A stretch of 64,000 nt of DNA from Hyphomicrobiaceae bacterium (GTDB lineage Bacteria > Pseudomonadota > Alphaproteobacteria > Rhizobiales > Hyphomicrobiaceae): NCBI GenBank assembly GCA_025351355.1, contig JANXWC010000245.1, positions 1-64,000 on the forward strand. Reading direction: 5' to 3'. Below are positions 51,009-60,570 of this stretch, piece after piece. The number at the start of each line of letters is the position of its first letter. Within the stretch, counting starts at the first letter, position 1. A program made the translations under genes and the position numbers. The notes under the pieces were generated by a model that was not told the DNA's origin, did not search any database, and was given only the letters and a program-made list of their open reading frames with translations.

Positions 51009-51164
51009 CGCCTATTCCTCGCAAACCGACTGCGCTTCGCTCATTTCTGAGCTTCTGCACACTCGCTTCCAGTTGATAGACCACCGACGTTGAAACGAGC
51101 CTCGCGCCCGCGTCCGGTGCTAGCTCCGACCAATGATAGGGTTGTTCGGGCCGACGTCCAACCC

Positions 51165-51968
51165 TCAACTCCCGGCCTTGCCGCCATTATCGCCCCGCAG
51201 CGAACGCTGGAACTTGGCCATGCCGCCGATCCAGCGATCGTAGTCGTCGGTTTTCTTCTTCACGTAGCCGGCCACCATTGGATGCGGCAGGATGCAAAAA
51301 CGCTGCGCCTCGATCCCCTCAAAGGCGGAGTCCGCGCACTGATCGGCGGTCAACACGCCGTCGACATGTTGGGCGCCCTTGCCGGCCGCACGGAGCAGCG
51401 TCGTATCGACTGCCTGCGGGCACAGGATCGAGACGCGAATGCCCTGGTCGCGATGACTGATAGCGATATTTTCGGCGAACCCCACGGCAGCGTGCTTGGT
51501 CGTCGCATACACCGCGCTGCCGATCTGATTAAGCAGTCCCGCCGCCGAAACGGTATTGAGCAGATAGCCGCCGCCGCGCGCGATCATCAACGGCAGCAAC
51601 GCGCGCGCCGCAAAAATATGCGACATGACGTTGACTTCCCAAGCGTGCTGCCAATCCTCGTTTGACACCGACGCGGCATTGCCCGGTTCGCTGCGATGGC
51701 CGCCGATGCCGGCGTTGGAACAGAACAAGTCGATCGGCCCGATCCGGCTTTCGGTCGCGTCGATCACGCGCCGCACATCCGTGTCCTTGCCCACGTCGCA
51801 GGCGAACGCAGTGCCGCCGATGGCCTTGGCCACTTCATTCGCCCCGGCCTCGTTGCGGTCAGCACAAACGACCGCCTTGGCACCGCGGGCATGGGCGCCC
51901 TGCGCCAGTGCACGACCGATGCCATCAGCCGCTCCCGTGACCACGACGATTTTGCCTTTGACGTTCAT
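51165..51968 (-). CDS. Short-chain dehydrogenase/reductase
   Basis: A 267-aa classical SDR: VVTGAADGIGRALAQGAHARG (TGxxxGxG), CADRNEAG with Asp at the end of beta-2 (NAD preference), CDVGKD, SNAGIGG, the catalytic Ser in LNTVSAAGLL and YATTK as the Tyr-x3-Lys pair. LLPLMIARGGGYLLNTVSAAG and HAAVGFAENIA are usual for this class. The C-terminal DYDRWIGGMAKFQRSL is characteristic of a broad family of secondary-alcohol dehydrogenases. It lies at the end of a minus-strand series behind the ABC importer, 86 nt from the previous SDR. The substrate is unknown. Confidence 0.92.
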   Translation of the reverse strand: MNVKGKIVVVTGAADGIGRALAQGAHARGAKAVVCADRNEAGANEVAKAIGGTAFACDVGKDTDVRRVIDATESRIGPIDLFCSNAGIGGHRSEPGNAASVSNEDWQHAWEVNVMSHIFAARALLPLMIARGGGYLLNTVSAAGLLNQIGSAVYATTKHAAVGFAENIAISHRDQGIRVSILCPQAVDTTLLRAAGKGAQHVDGVLTADQCADSAFEGIEAQRFCILPHPMVAGYVKKKTDDYDRWIGGMAKFQRSLRGDNGGKAGS

Positions 51969-52054
51969 GACGGCGGACTCCCGGTGTTCAGTGGGGTAGC
52001 CAACTCACCACGCGGCCGACCGCCCGTCCAGTGGCTGGATGATTTCCCTGTGGC

Positions 52055-52822
52055 TCACAGTACGGCGAGCATGCCACCATCGACGTAGATGATCTGGCCG
52101 TTGACGTAATCGCTGGCGCCGGAGGCCAGAAACACTGCCGTGCCGACCAACTCTTCCGGCCGGCCCCACCGCTTTGACGGCGTGCGTCCCTTCACCCAAG
52201 CATCAAACGTCGGATTGTCGATCAGCGCCTGATTCATGTCGGTGATCATGTAGCCGGGACCGATGGCGTTGGCCTGGATGCCGTGCCCGGCCCATTCGGC
52301 GGTCATCGCCTGCGTCAGCATCTTGATGCCGCCCTTGGCGACCGTATAAGGCGCCACCGTCGCCCGCCCGACTGCGCTCATCAGCGAACCGATGTTGACG
52401 ATCTTGCCGCGGCCGCGCGGGATCATGCGCTTGGCCGCCTCGCGTCCGACGACGAAGGCGCTCGTCAGATTTACGTCAATCACTTTCTGCCATTCCGCGG
52501 TGGTCAATTCCACCATCGGCTTGCGCAACTGAATGCCGGCGTTGTTGACGAGAATGTCAATTGCCGTGCCAGCCGCATCAAATCCGGCGAATGCCGCCAA
52601 GATCGCGGCCTCGTCCGTCACGTCGAAGGCTGATGCTTCGGCGTTCAAGCCTTTCGCACGCAGTGCCGTCGCCGCTTGGAGCGCGCCCGCTTCGCTAGTG
52701 CCGTTGATGACGACGCGGGCTCCGGCCGCCGCCAGACCTTCGGCAATCGCAAACCCCAAACCGCGGGCTGAACCGGTGACGAGCGCCGTCCGGCCGGACA
52801 GATTAAACAGATGAGTGGGCAT
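52055..52822 (-). CDS. SDR dehydrogenase, gluconate 5-dehydrogenase-like
   Basis: A 255-aa classical SDR: LVTGSARGLGFAIAEGLAAAG, VINGTS, FDVTD, NNAGIQLRKPM, IVNIGSLMSAVGR (catalytic Ser) and YTVAKGG (Tyr-x3-Lys). GIQLRKPMVELTTAEWQKVIDVNLTSAFVVGREAAKRMI is the wording of gluconate 5-dehydrogenase/IdnO-type enzymes, as is the end GQIIYVDGGMLAVL. These interconvert gluconate or similar polyols and their keto forms. The start lies 43 nt after the stop of the ABC ATPase gene, so it is probably in the same transcript. The transporter may thus import a sugar-acid-like or hydroxylated compound. Confidence 0.92.
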   Translation of the reverse strand: MPTHLFNLSGRTALVTGSARGLGFAIAEGLAAAGARVVINGTSEAGALQAATALRAKGLNAEASAFDVTDEAAILAAFAGFDAAGTAIDILVNNAGIQLRKPMVELTTAEWQKVIDVNLTSAFVVGREAAKRMIPRGRGKIVNIGSLMSAVGRATVAPYTVAKGGIKMLTQAMTAEWAGHGIQANAIGPGYMITDMNQALIDNPTFDAWVKGRTPSKRWGRPEELVGTAVFLASGASDYVNGQIIYVDGGMLAVL

Positions 52823-52865
52823 CTCATATCCTCACGGCAACACGCTTTTTCCCAAGGCCGGTATG

Positions 52866-53651
52866 TCACGCATGCGCGTCGGCCTGCAATGCTTCGACGC
52901 GGATTTCTTCGACCAATCGAGCCTTCAGCGTAACGAATTCCGGCGTGGTCTTGATTTTGTAGGAGCGCGGATGCGGCAAGGCGATCTTAATGTCGGCCTT
53001 GATGCGGCCCGGTCGCGCGCTCATGACGATCACCCGGCTGCCGAGAAAAATCGCCTCCTCGATGTCGTGGGTGACAAACAGCACCGTTTTCTGTGCGCGC
53101 TCCCAGATACCGAGCAGCATTTCCTGCATGAGTGCACGGGTTTGATTATCGAGGGCACCGAATGGTTCGTCGAGCAGCAGAATTTTCGGATCATTGGCCA
53201 GCGCGCGAGCGATGGCGGTGCGTTGCTGCATGCCGCCGGAGAGTTGCTTTGGCCAGTGGTTTTCAAATCCCGACAACCCGACGCGGGCGATGAAACCATC
53301 GGCGATGGCGACCCGCTCGGCCACCGGCACGCCACGTTCGCGCAGACCGAAGGCGATGTTGTCGCGCACGTTCAACCAAGGAAACAGCGTGTAGGATTGG
53401 AACACCATGCCGCGATCGGCGCCGGGGCCGGTGACCATGCCGCCGTCGAGCACGACGCGGCCCGTACTCGGTCGATCGAGGCCGGCGACGATGCGCAGCA
53501 ACGTCGATTTTCCACACCCTGACGGGCCAAGAATGGTGACGAAATCATTGTCGCCGATTTCCAAATCGACCGGCTCGAGCGCGCGCGTGGCAGCGGTGCC
53601 ATTGCGGCCGGGAAACGTGCGCGACACATTTTCAATGCTGAGTTTCGTCAT
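52866..53651 (-). CDS. ABC importer ATPase, NitT/TauT type
   Basis: This 261-aa ATPase has Walker A GPSGCGKST, Q-loop VFQSYTLFPWL, signature LSGGMQQR, Walker B ILLLDEPFGALD and H-loop VTHDIEEA. VFQSYTLFPWLNVRDN is the nitrate/taurine/sulfonate-family wording. An ATG at 53651 overlaps the permease stop by 4 nt (ATGA) and is chosen over the upstream start at 53675. The protein ends with a short helix RLVEEIRVEALQADAHA. It pairs with the permease and binding protein that precede it. Regulation as part of the hut cluster is possible because the direction and spacing fit. Confidence 0.95.
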   Translation of the reverse strand: MTKLSIENVSRTFPGRNGTAATRALEPVDLEIGDNDFVTILGPSGCGKSTLLRIVAGLDRPSTGRVVLDGGMVTGPGADRGMVFQSYTLFPWLNVRDNIAFGLRERGVPVAERVAIADGFIARVGLSGFENHWPKQLSGGMQQRTAIARALANDPKILLLDEPFGALDNQTRALMQEMLLGIWERAQKTVLFVTHDIEEAIFLGSRVIVMSARPGRIKADIKIALPHPRSYKIKTTPEFVTLKARLVEEIRVEALQADAHA

Positions 53652-54421
53652 GCGAATTTCCACGGGAATAGCCACCCGTTCAGCGCCTTGAACAGGAAAT
53701 CAGAGATGAGCCCGATCAAGCCAATGATAATGATGCCGAAGATGATCTGCCCGGTGTTGAGCAACGCCTGACTGTCGGTGATCATATGGCCGATGCCGGA
53801 GGACGAACCGATCAGTTCGGCGACGATGACGTAGGTCCAGGCCCAGCCCAGCACAAGCCGCAGGATCTCGGCAATTTCGGGCGTCGCCGACGGCAGCAGC
53901 ACGCGGCGGATGACGCCGTTGTCATTAGCGCCAAGCGTATAGGCGGCTTCGACGAGATCGCGCCGTGTGCCGCCGACCGCCACCGCCACCATCAAGATCA
54001 GTTGGAATACCGAGCCAATGAAGATCACCAGCAGCTTCTGCAATTCGCCGATACCCGCCCACAGAATCAGCAGCGGAATAAATGCCGACGCCGGCAGATA
54101 ACGGGCGAACGACACAAACGGCTCAAGGAGTGCTTCGACGGGTTTGTAGGCGCCCATCAGCACGCCGACGGGTACGGCGAGCAGCGCCGCCAGCACGAAC
54201 CCGCCGACCACCCGCCAGATCGTCATGCCGATATCGAACAGGAAGCCGTGCTTGACGAGAAGTTCATAACCCTCCTGCAGCATCGTCAGCGGATTGGCGA
54301 GGAATGTCTTGGAGACAAACCCGCCGAACGTCGCCAATGCCCATAACCCCACGAACAGGGCGAAAAACGCTAAGCCATAGGCCACGCGCTGACTTGACGG
54401 CACCGGTTCGAGCGGACGCAT
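53648..54421 (-). CDS. ABC importer permease, NitT/TauT type
   Basis: The 257-aa permease has six membrane spans. The EAA-type loop is EAAYTLGANDNGVIRRVLLPSATPEI (family consensus E-A-A-x3-G-x9-I-x-L-P), which docks the ATPase. FARYLPASAFIPLLILWAGIGELQKLLVIFIGSVFQL is the usual middle of SsuC/TauC/NrtB proteins. It starts at an ATG after an AACCCC run, without a clear ribosome site, 90 nt after the binding-protein stop. The last four bases overlap the ATPase start. The signal is strong for an intact import system. Confidence 0.94.
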   Translation of the reverse strand: MRPLEPVPSSQRVAYGLAFFALFVGLWALATFGGFVSKTFLANPLTMLQEGYELLVKHGFLFDIGMTIWRVVGGFVLAALLAVPVGVLMGAYKPVEALLEPFVSFARYLPASAFIPLLILWAGIGELQKLLVIFIGSVFQLILMVAVAVGGTRRDLVEAAYTLGANDNGVIRRVLLPSATPEIAEILRLVLGWAWTYVIVAELIGSSSGIGHMITDSQALLNTGQIIFGIIIIGLIGLISDFLFKALNGWLFPWKFA

Positions 54422-54511
54422 GGGGTTGCAAAATCCTGGCGACTAATAGACAGCCGTGATCCCGCATCGACATGACTGCAGCCGATGCGGGACGCATTGA
54501 CGATGAAACGC

Positions 54512-55456
54512 TTACTTGATGTAGCTGGTGTCGATGAGGTCATCGATCTTGGGGATCGCCTTGATGATACCGATCTCAAGCAGCAGGTCCGCTGCCTCTT
54601 TGGAGAAGGCTTGCAGTTCGCCGGCGAAGAACTTTTGGTTCGACGCCTTATCCTGCCAACGCAGATACTTCGCGGAGTTGCCGAACTGCTCGCCCGACTG
54701 CTTCACGTCGGCGCCCATGATCTCATAAGCCTTCGCCTGATCCTTTTCGATCATCGCCACCGCCTCGAAGTAACTGTTGGCGAGCGCCTGCGCCGCCTTC
54801 GGATTTTCGGCGAGGAACTTCGGCGTACAGCCGAAGGTGTCCATGATCATCGGATAGTCGAGCGTGGTGGCGATGATCTTGCCCTTGTCGGGCGCCGCGC
54901 GCACCGTCGACAGATAAGGCTCATAAGTCATCGCGGCGTCGTTCTGGCCGGCCACGAATGCCTGTGCTGCTGCCGCCGGCTCAAGATTGACGACCGTCAC
55001 ATCCTTGACCGACAGGCCATTTTTTTTCAGCATCCAGGCGAGCGTGAAATAGGGTGCGGTGCCGGGCGGCGAGGCGGCGACTGTCTTGCCCTTGAGATCC
55101 TTGATCGAGGCAATCGTGTTGCGCGCGGCCATACCGTCGGCGCCGTAGCTCTTGTCGAGCTGGAAGATCTGCTTGGCCGCAACGCCGTTGGCGTTCCACA
55201 CCACCCAGGTCTCCACCGTCGTTGCCGCGCATTGCAAGTCGCCTGACGCGATCGCCAGATGGCGCGAGGCCTGTGGCACCTTCGTCAACGTCACGTCGAG
55301 ACCGTTTTTCTTGAAGATGTCGGCCTGCTTGGCCAGCGTCAGCGGCGCAAAGCCGGTCCAGCCGGAATAGCCGATCGATACTTTCGTGTCCTGTGCCGCG
55401 GCCGGCGAAAAGGCTGCAAGCACGGCCAGCCCTGCAAGAATTTTCATACAACGCAT
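54512..55456 (-). CDS. ABC importer periplasmic binding protein, NitT/TauT type
   Basis: This protein of about 314 aa has a signal peptide (MKILAGLAVLAAFSPAAAQ) and the NMT1/SsuA-like fold: VSIGYSGWTGFAPLTLAKQADIFKKNGLDVTL, ASRHLAIASGDLQCAATTVETWVVWNANGV, LKGKTVAASPPGTAPYFTLAWMLKKNGLS and AQAFVAGQNDAAMTYEPYL. The ligand of this class is usually a small organic anion or aromatic. An upstream frame to 55501 exists, but GAGGTGGTGG precedes the ATG at 55456. The gene begins 110 nt after hutC and runs in the same direction, so it may belong to the hut regulon. Histidine or urocanate is a candidate ligand (inference). Confidence 0.92.
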   Translation of the reverse strand: MRCMKILAGLAVLAAFSPAAAQDTKVSIGYSGWTGFAPLTLAKQADIFKKNGLDVTLTKVPQASRHLAIASGDLQCAATTVETWVVWNANGVAAKQIFQLDKSYGADGMAARNTIASIKDLKGKTVAASPPGTAPYFTLAWMLKKNGLSVKDVTVVNLEPAAAAQAFVAGQNDAAMTYEPYLSTVRAAPDKGKIIATTLDYPMIMDTFGCTPKFLAENPKAAQALANSYFEAVAMIEKDQAKAYEIMGADVKQSGEQFGNSAKYLRWQDKASNQKFFAGELQAFSKEAADLLLEIGIIKAIPKIDDLIDTSYIK

Positions 55457-55565
55457 GTCCACCACCTCGTTCTCTGTTGCAAATGACTCACGACATCTCA
55501 CTGCTTATGCCAAGTGACTTTCCTAGCGATCAACCTTTGAAAAACTTGCCTCCTCCCAATGCACT

Positions 55566-56321
55566 TTAATTTCCCCCGGCTCGAAAGCGGGCGACGAGCC
55601 TGTGCGCCTCAGCCGGATACACGAGCTGCACAGCCGTCAGCGTGCGCGCGCCCCGCCACGTATGCCGGTCGATCACCAGACACGCCGCACCGATGGCAAT
55701 CCGCAGCGCCGCAGCCGTCGTCCGGTCCGCTGCCATGGCGCTGATCGCGTGCTCGGCTTCTGTCCACGGTACGTGTGCCAATAGCCACGTGCCCGGCGGC
55801 TCGGTGGCAAAGTCGGCCTCCCCAGCTTCCGGCACGGCGTCGAGATTGATCAGCCTGTCTTCGACGGCAAACGGTACGCCGTCGGCGTAGTGACGGCAAT
55901 GGATCGCCAGCACTTGCTTGGCAGCCCGCACCCCGAGGCGTTTGAGGTCGATGACCTTCGCAACCCTGCGCTTTGCCCGGCCAAGTTCATAACGATAATC
56001 GCGGCCGAGCGCGCCGATCTCGGCGCGAATGTCGGTAATTTCCAAGACTGCCGACAGCACCCGCGGCCGACAAACGAAACTGCCGGCCCGTCGCCGGCGC
56101 TCGATCAGGCCTTCCTGAACCAGTTCAGAAAGCGCCTTGCTCACGGTCATGCGCGAGCAACCGTATTCCAGTGTCAATTCATGCTCGAACGGGATGCGGT
56201 GTCCGGGCGCCCAGACGCCGGTGAGGATGCGGCGCTCTATATCGGAACGGATTTTTGTCGAGAGCGTCGGCTTGACTGCAATGGCGCGTGTACGCGCGCG
56301 GTCGGCGGTTGCGACGCTCAT
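55566..56321 (-). CDS. hutC: Histidine utilisation repressor
   Basis: The 251-aa GntR-family HutC has a winged helix (~18-85) with IRSDIERRILTGVWAPGHRIPFEHELTLEYGCSRMTVSKALSELVQEGLIERRRRAGSFV, and a UTRA ligand domain (~95-245) with ADGVPFAVEDRLINLDAVPEA, IRHT-like DRHTWRGARTLTAVQLVYPAEAHRLVARF and the buried acidic site. GVWAPGHRIPFEHELT differs slightly from the usual GDW-x-PG-x-x-IP wording. Urocanate is the inducer in this family. The ATG overlaps the hutF stop by 4 nt, so both come from one transcript. It should bind the perfect palindrome at 57714-57729. Confidence 0.95.
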   Translation of the reverse strand: MSVATADRARTRAIAVKPTLSTKIRSDIERRILTGVWAPGHRIPFEHELTLEYGCSRMTVSKALSELVQEGLIERRRRAGSFVCRPRVLSAVLEITDIRAEIGALGRDYRYELGRAKRRVAKVIDLKRLGVRAAKQVLAIHCRHYADGVPFAVEDRLINLDAVPEAGEADFATEPPGTWLLAHVPWTEAEHAISAMAADRTTAAALRIAIGAACLVIDRHTWRGARTLTAVQLVYPAEAHRLVARFRAGGN

Positions 56322-57676
56322 GCAGCAAGCCTCCGCACCACTGCGCTAAAGCGGGTGCGCAACTGATCCCGCAAATGATGCCGGCCACTCGCAACGACCT
56401 TGACGCCACCCGCCCAGACGCAATCAATGATGTCGGCGCTGCCCGCAAATATCCAACCATCCAGCACGGCGTCGCCGCTGCGGCCGGCCAGTGATGGATG
56501 GTTTGCATCAAGCGTGACGATGTCGGCTCGCGCGTCCTGTGCCAAACCGACGACGGGTTGCGCGAGCGCTTGTGCTCCGCCTTGCAGTGCCGCATCGAAA
56601 AGGGCCCGACCAGTCGAAACCGTTGCGCTGCCGGCCAGCACGTTGCGGGCGCGAAACTTGAGCCGCTGGGCGTATTCCAGTTGGCGGAGTTCGTCGGCAA
56701 CGCCGATCAGCACGTTGCTGTCGGTACCGATGCCGAAACGACCGCCCGCTTCCATAAATTCCCGCGCTGCGAATATGCCGTCGCCGAGGCTAGCCTCGGT
56801 TAGTGGACACAATCCGGCGACAGCGCCCGTCGCTGCCAGCGCCGCAATTTCCGCGTCCGTCATGTGCGTGGCATGAATGACGCACCAATGCCGATCGATA
56901 GCTGCGTGCTGCAACAACCATTGCACCGGCCTGAGACCCGACCACGCCACACAATCGGCGACCTCGCGGGTTTGCTCGGCGGCATGAATATGCACCGGCC
57001 CGTTGTCGGCCAGGGGCAGGATCGCTGCAAGTTCATCCGGCGTCACCGCCCGCAGGCTGTGCGGGGCGATGCCAAGGTTGGCACCGGCGACGGATTGGAT
57101 CGCCGTGCGTGACTGCGCTACCAAATCTGCAAACTGATCCACCGTGCAGATGAAACGGCGCTGTGTAGCGAGCGGCGCGGCGGCGCCGAAAGTCGCGTGG
57201 GCATAAAAGCATGGCAGCAGCGTCAAACCAATGCCCGTTGCCGCTGCGGCGGCGGCTATGCGCGACGCCATCTCCGCCGGGTTCGCATAGGTCCGACCGC
57301 TGGCATCGTGATGGAGATAATGAAATTCGCCGACGCGGGTGAAGCCACGCTCCAGCATTTCGACGTAGGCAAGCGCGGCGATCGCCTCGGCATCGTCTGG
57401 CGTTATTGCCAGCGCAAAGCGATACATCGTCTCGCGCCACGTCCAGAATGTATCATCGGCCGGCCCGCGAATCTCGGCCAGCCCCGCCATCGCTCGCTGA
57501 AAGGCATGACTGTGCAGGTTGGAAATACCGGGGATCGCCAATGCATGCCGTTCGTCGTCGGGCGCGCTTGGTTGTCCCGCTGCCACGTGAGCGATCACGC
57601 CATCGGCAATGATCACGCGCACATTGTTGGCCCAACCGGAGGGCAAAAGCGCACGAGCAAAGTGCAGCGCCGACAT
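56318..57676 (-). CDS. hutF: Formimidoylglutamate deiminase
   Basis: This 452-aa member of the amidohydrolase superfamily converts N-formimino-L-glutamate to N-formylglutamate plus ammonia. Metal ligands are seen in [13 protein letters not shown] (H55, H57), [16 protein letters not shown] and [16 protein letters not shown]-like and [11 protein letters not shown] segments are family-typical. The open frame extends to 57835 across the operator, but the ATG at 57676 gives the family start. Use of HutF means that the organism follows the formylglutamate branch, which needs HutG; no hutG is in the window. It is cotranscribed with hutC through a 4-nt overlap. Confidence 0.95.
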   Translation of the reverse strand: MSALHFARALLPSGWANNVRVIIADGVIAHVAAGQPSAPDDERHALAIPGISNLHSHAFQRAMAGLAEIRGPADDTFWTWRETMYRFALAITPDDAEAIAALAYVEMLERGFTRVGEFHYLHHDASGRTYANPAEMASRIAAAAAATGIGLTLLPCFYAHATFGAAAPLATQRRFICTVDQFADLVAQSRTAIQSVAGANLGIAPHSLRAVTPDELAAILPLADNGPVHIHAAEQTREVADCVAWSGLRPVQWLLQHAAIDRHWCVIHATHMTDAEIAALAATGAVAGLCPLTEASLGDGIFAAREFMEAGGRFGIGTDSNVLIGVADELRQLEYAQRLKFRARNVLAGSATVSTGRALFDAALQGGAQALAQPVVGLAQDARADIVTLDANHPSLAGRSGDAVLDGWIFAGSADIIDCVWAGGVKVVASGRHHLRDQLRTRFSAVVRRLAA

Positions 57677-57713
57677 AGTTTTCAAACCCGCTGGACAGAC
57701 CTGTAGGTGTATT

Positions 57714-57729
57714 ATATGTCTAGACATAT
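57714..57729. promoter_or_regulatory. HutC operator candidate (16-bp perfect palindrome)
   Basis: ATATGTCT-AGACATAT is a perfect palindrome at 57714-57729, in the 112-bp spacer between hutF (start 57676) and hutI (start 57789). Its core TGTCTAGACA (57717-57726) matches the TGT-x-TA-x-ACA type of site bound by HutC-family GntR repressors. One site could repress both divergent transcripts. Confidence 0.75.
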
Positions 57730-57788
57730 GCCGCGGACACGTCAAGTATCGCCGCTCGACGGTGCTGCCCATATTGCAGGGAGACCTG

Positions 57789-59003
57789 ATGTCACAGCGC
57801 TTCGATCGCATCTGGCAAAACGCCCGACTCGCCACTTTCAGGCCCGACCTGCCCGATCTCGGGGCGATCGAGAATGGCGTGATCGCTGCGCGCGATGGCA
57901 GGATCGTTTATGCAGGAGCGGCCAAAGATTTTTCACCCTCGGTCGACGCTGCCGAACGCGTTGATTGCGACGGCCGCTGGATCACGCCGGGACTGGTCGA
58001 CTGCCACACCCATCTGGTGTACGGCGGCAACCGTGCGCAGGAATTCGAGTTGCGCTTGCAGGGCGCGACCTATGAGGAAATCGCGCGCGCCGGTGGCGGT
58101 ATCGTCTCGACGGTGACTGCCACTCGGGCGGCGAGCGAGGCCGAATTGATTGCCACTGCGTTGCCCCGGCTCGACGCGCTGATCGCCGAGGGCGTGACGA
58201 CAATCGAGATCAAGTCCGGCTACGGGCTCGATACAGCTACCGAAATGCGACAATTGTCTGCGGCGCGCGCGCTGGCCACTATGCGACCGGTGACGATCAA
58301 GACGACGTTTCTCGGCGCGCACGCGTTGCCGAGTGAAGCTGCCGGCGACAAGGACGCCTACATCGATCGCGTCTGCCGGGAAATGTTGCCCGCGGTCGCC
58401 GGCGCCGGCCTCGCCGATGCCGTTGACGCGTTCATGGAAGGCATTGCCTTTTCGGGGACACAAACCGCGCGCGTGTTCGAGACGGCGCAGAGCCTCGGAT
58501 TGCCCGTCAAGCTGCATGCCGACCAGCTGTCAAACCTTGGCGGAGCATCCCTCGCCGCGCGTTTCGGTGCGCTTTCCGCCGATCACCTTGAGCACACGGA
58601 TGCTGCTGGTGCTGCGGCGATGGCCAGGGCGCGCACCGTCGCCGTGCTGTTGCCCGGTGCTTACTATTTCATTCGCGAAACGCAGAAACCGCCCGTCGAC
58701 CTGTTCAGAACATCCGGGGTGCCGATGGCGCTGGCGACAGACTGCAATCCCGGCAGCTCGCCGCTGACGTCGCTGCTGCTGGCCATGAACATGGCCGCGA
58801 CACTGTTCCGCATGACGGTGAGCGAATGCCTGGCCGGCGTCACCCGCGAGGGCGCGCGCGCGCTCGGGCTGCTGGCCGAAACCGGCACGCTAGAGGCGGG
58901 CAAATCCTGCGATCTCGCCATTTGGAATATCGAGCGGCCGGCCGAACTCGTCTATCGCATGGGCTTCAATCCGCTGCACGCGCGGGTCTGGAGGGGACAA
59001 TGA
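57789..59003 (+). CDS. hutI: Imidazolonepropionase
   Basis: A 404-aa amidohydrolase, third enzyme of histidine breakdown: it opens the ring of 4-imidazolone-5-propanoate to give formiminoglutamate. It has [12 protein letters not shown] with the metal-binding H73 and H75, the substrate Arg near [44 protein letters not shown] and [11 protein letters not shown]. The upstream frame to 57609 is discounted because a GGGAGA ribosome site lies four bases before the ATG at 57789. The stop overlaps the hutH start by 4 nt. It is the first gene of the plus-strand hut operon. Confidence 0.97.
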   Translation: MSQRFDRIWQNARLATFRPDLPDLGAIENGVIAARDGRIVYAGAAKDFSPSVDAAERVDCDGRWITPGLVDCHTHLVYGGNRAQEFELRLQGATYEEIARAGGGIVSTVTATRAASEAELIATALPRLDALIAEGVTTIEIKSGYGLDTATEMRQLSAARALATMRPVTIKTTFLGAHALPSEAAGDKDAYIDRVCREMLPAVAGAGLADAVDAFMEGIAFSGTQTARVFETAQSLGLPVKLHADQLSNLGGASLAARFGALSADHLEHTDAAGAAAMARARTVAVLLPGAYYFIRETQKPPVDLFRTSGVPMALATDCNPGSSPLTSLLLAMNMAATLFRMTVSECLAGVTREGARALGLLAETGTLEAGKSCDLAIWNIERPAELVYRMGFNPLHARVWRGQ

Positions 59004-60559
59004 GCACTTCTTCGGCAATCATAGTCTCGCCCGGGAAGGTTTCGCTGGCGCAGTTGGCAGAAGTCCTCGCCGGCGCCGCTGTTACATTGGACGCGACTTA
59101 CTGGCCCCGCGTCGACGCCGCCGCGGCCATCGTCGCCAGCGTCGCCGAGGCAGACGCGGCCACCTACGGCATCAATACGGGGTTCGGCAAGCTGGCGTCG
59201 AAACGGATACCCGCGGCGCAGACCGCACTCTTGCAGCGCAATCTGATCCTTTCGCACTGCTGCGGCGTGGGTGCGCCGACGCCTGTGCCGATCGTGCGGC
59301 TGATGATGGCGCTCAAAATAATTTCACTGGGGCGCGGCGCATCGGGTGTTCGCCGGATCATCATCACGCAACTCGAAGCCATGCTTTCGCGCAACGTCAC
59401 GCCGGTCATTCCGCAACAGGGTTCGGTCGGTGCCTCCGGCGACCTCGCGCCGCTCGCCCACATGGCTGCGGTGATGATGGGCGAGGGGCAGGCGCTCGTC
59501 GATGGTCGAACTCTGGCCGCGCGCGACGCGCTCGCGGCCGTCGGACTGGAAGCCGTGACACTGGCAGCGAAAGAGGGCCTCGCGCTGATCAACGGGACAC
59601 AATTTTGCACCGCTTATGCCATCGCCGGTTTATTGCGCACGCACGCGCTGGCGTTGGCCTCGCTGGTGACGGGCGCCTTGTCGGTGGACGCCGCCATGGC
59701 CTCGACTGCTCCGTTCCGGCTGGAGATCCAAGCGTTGCGCGGTCATCCCGGACAGATCGCAGCGGCGGCTGCACTATCGCGCCTGCTCGAGGGCAGCGTT
59801 ATCCGGCAATCGCATCTGGTCGGCGATGAACGCGTGCAGGATCCCTATTGCCTGCGCTGCCAGCCGCAGGTAACCGGCGCGGCGCTCGACATCCTCACCG
59901 AAGCCGCGCGCACGCTGACCATCGAGGCCAACGCCGTCACCGACAATCCGCTGGTGCTGGTCGATAGCGGCGAGATCGTCTCGGGCGGGAATTTTCACGC
60001 CGAGCCCGTAGCCTTCGCCGCCGACCACATGGCGCTCGCGCTGTCAGAGATGGGCGCGATCAGCGAGCGCCGCATCGCCACCCTCGTCGACCCCGCCTTG
60101 AATTTCGGGCTGCCACCGTTTCTGACACCAGAACCGGGCATCAATTCCGGTTTCATGATCGCCGAAGTAACCGCTGCGGCGCTGTACGCAGAAAACAAGC
60201 AACGCGCCACGCCTTGCTCGATCGATTCGACGCCCACCAGCGCTAACCAGGAAGATCACGTCTCGATGGCCGCGCACGCCGCGCGTCGACTGTCCGATAT
60301 GGCAGACAATCTCGCCGTCATCCTCGGCATCGAGTTGCTGACGGCAGCTCAGGGCATCGATCTGCGCGCGCCGTTGACGACCAGCGCCGCGCTCGCCGCC
60401 GTTATCGCGACGTTGCGCGCGGAAGTGCCGATGCTCGGGCCCGACCGTTACATGGCCGACGATCTGCGTACTGCTGCCGGCTTGATCGAACAGGGCGCAT
60501 TGCTGCGCGCCGCCCGATCGGCACTATCTGCCGATCCGTTTCCATCTCTCGTCTGTTGA
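59000..60559 (+). CDS. hutH: Histidine ammonia-lyase
   Basis: The 519-aa enzyme removes ammonia from L-histidine to give trans-urocanate. The catalytic MIO group arises from Ala145-Ser146-Gly147 in [30 protein letters not shown] near residue 56, [13 protein letters not shown] and the late [16 protein letters not shown] are conserved family stretches. The start overlaps the hutI stop (ATGA) and GGAGGGGACA precedes it. hutH follows hutI and precedes hutU, an order that differs from many hutUH operons but is common in alphaproteobacteria. The C-terminal helix (LPFPSLVC-like) is normal in length. Confidence 0.97.
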   Translation: MSTSSAIIVSPGKVSLAQLAEVLAGAAVTLDATYWPRVDAAAAIVASVAEADAATYGINTGFGKLASKRIPAAQTALLQRNLILSHCCGVGAPTPVPIVRLMMALKIISLGRGASGVRRIIITQLEAMLSRNVTPVIPQQGSVGASGDLAPLAHMAAVMMGEGQALVDGRTLAARDALAAVGLEAVTLAAKEGLALINGTQFCTAYAIAGLLRTHALALASLVTGALSVDAAMASTAPFRLEIQALRGHPGQIAAAAALSRLLEGSVIRQSHLVGDERVQDPYCLRCQPQVTGAALDILTEAARTLTIEANAVTDNPLVLVDSGEIVSGGNFHAEPVAFAADHMALALSEMGAISERRIATLVDPALNFGLPPFLTPEPGINSGFMIAEVTAAALYAENKQRATPCSIDSTPTSANQEDHVSMAAHAARRLSDMADNLAVILGIELLTAAQGIDLRAPLTTSAALAAVIATLRAEVPMLGPDRYMADDLRTAAGLIEQGALLRAARSALSADPFPSLVC

Positions 60560-60570
60560 AAGAGTGCGCC

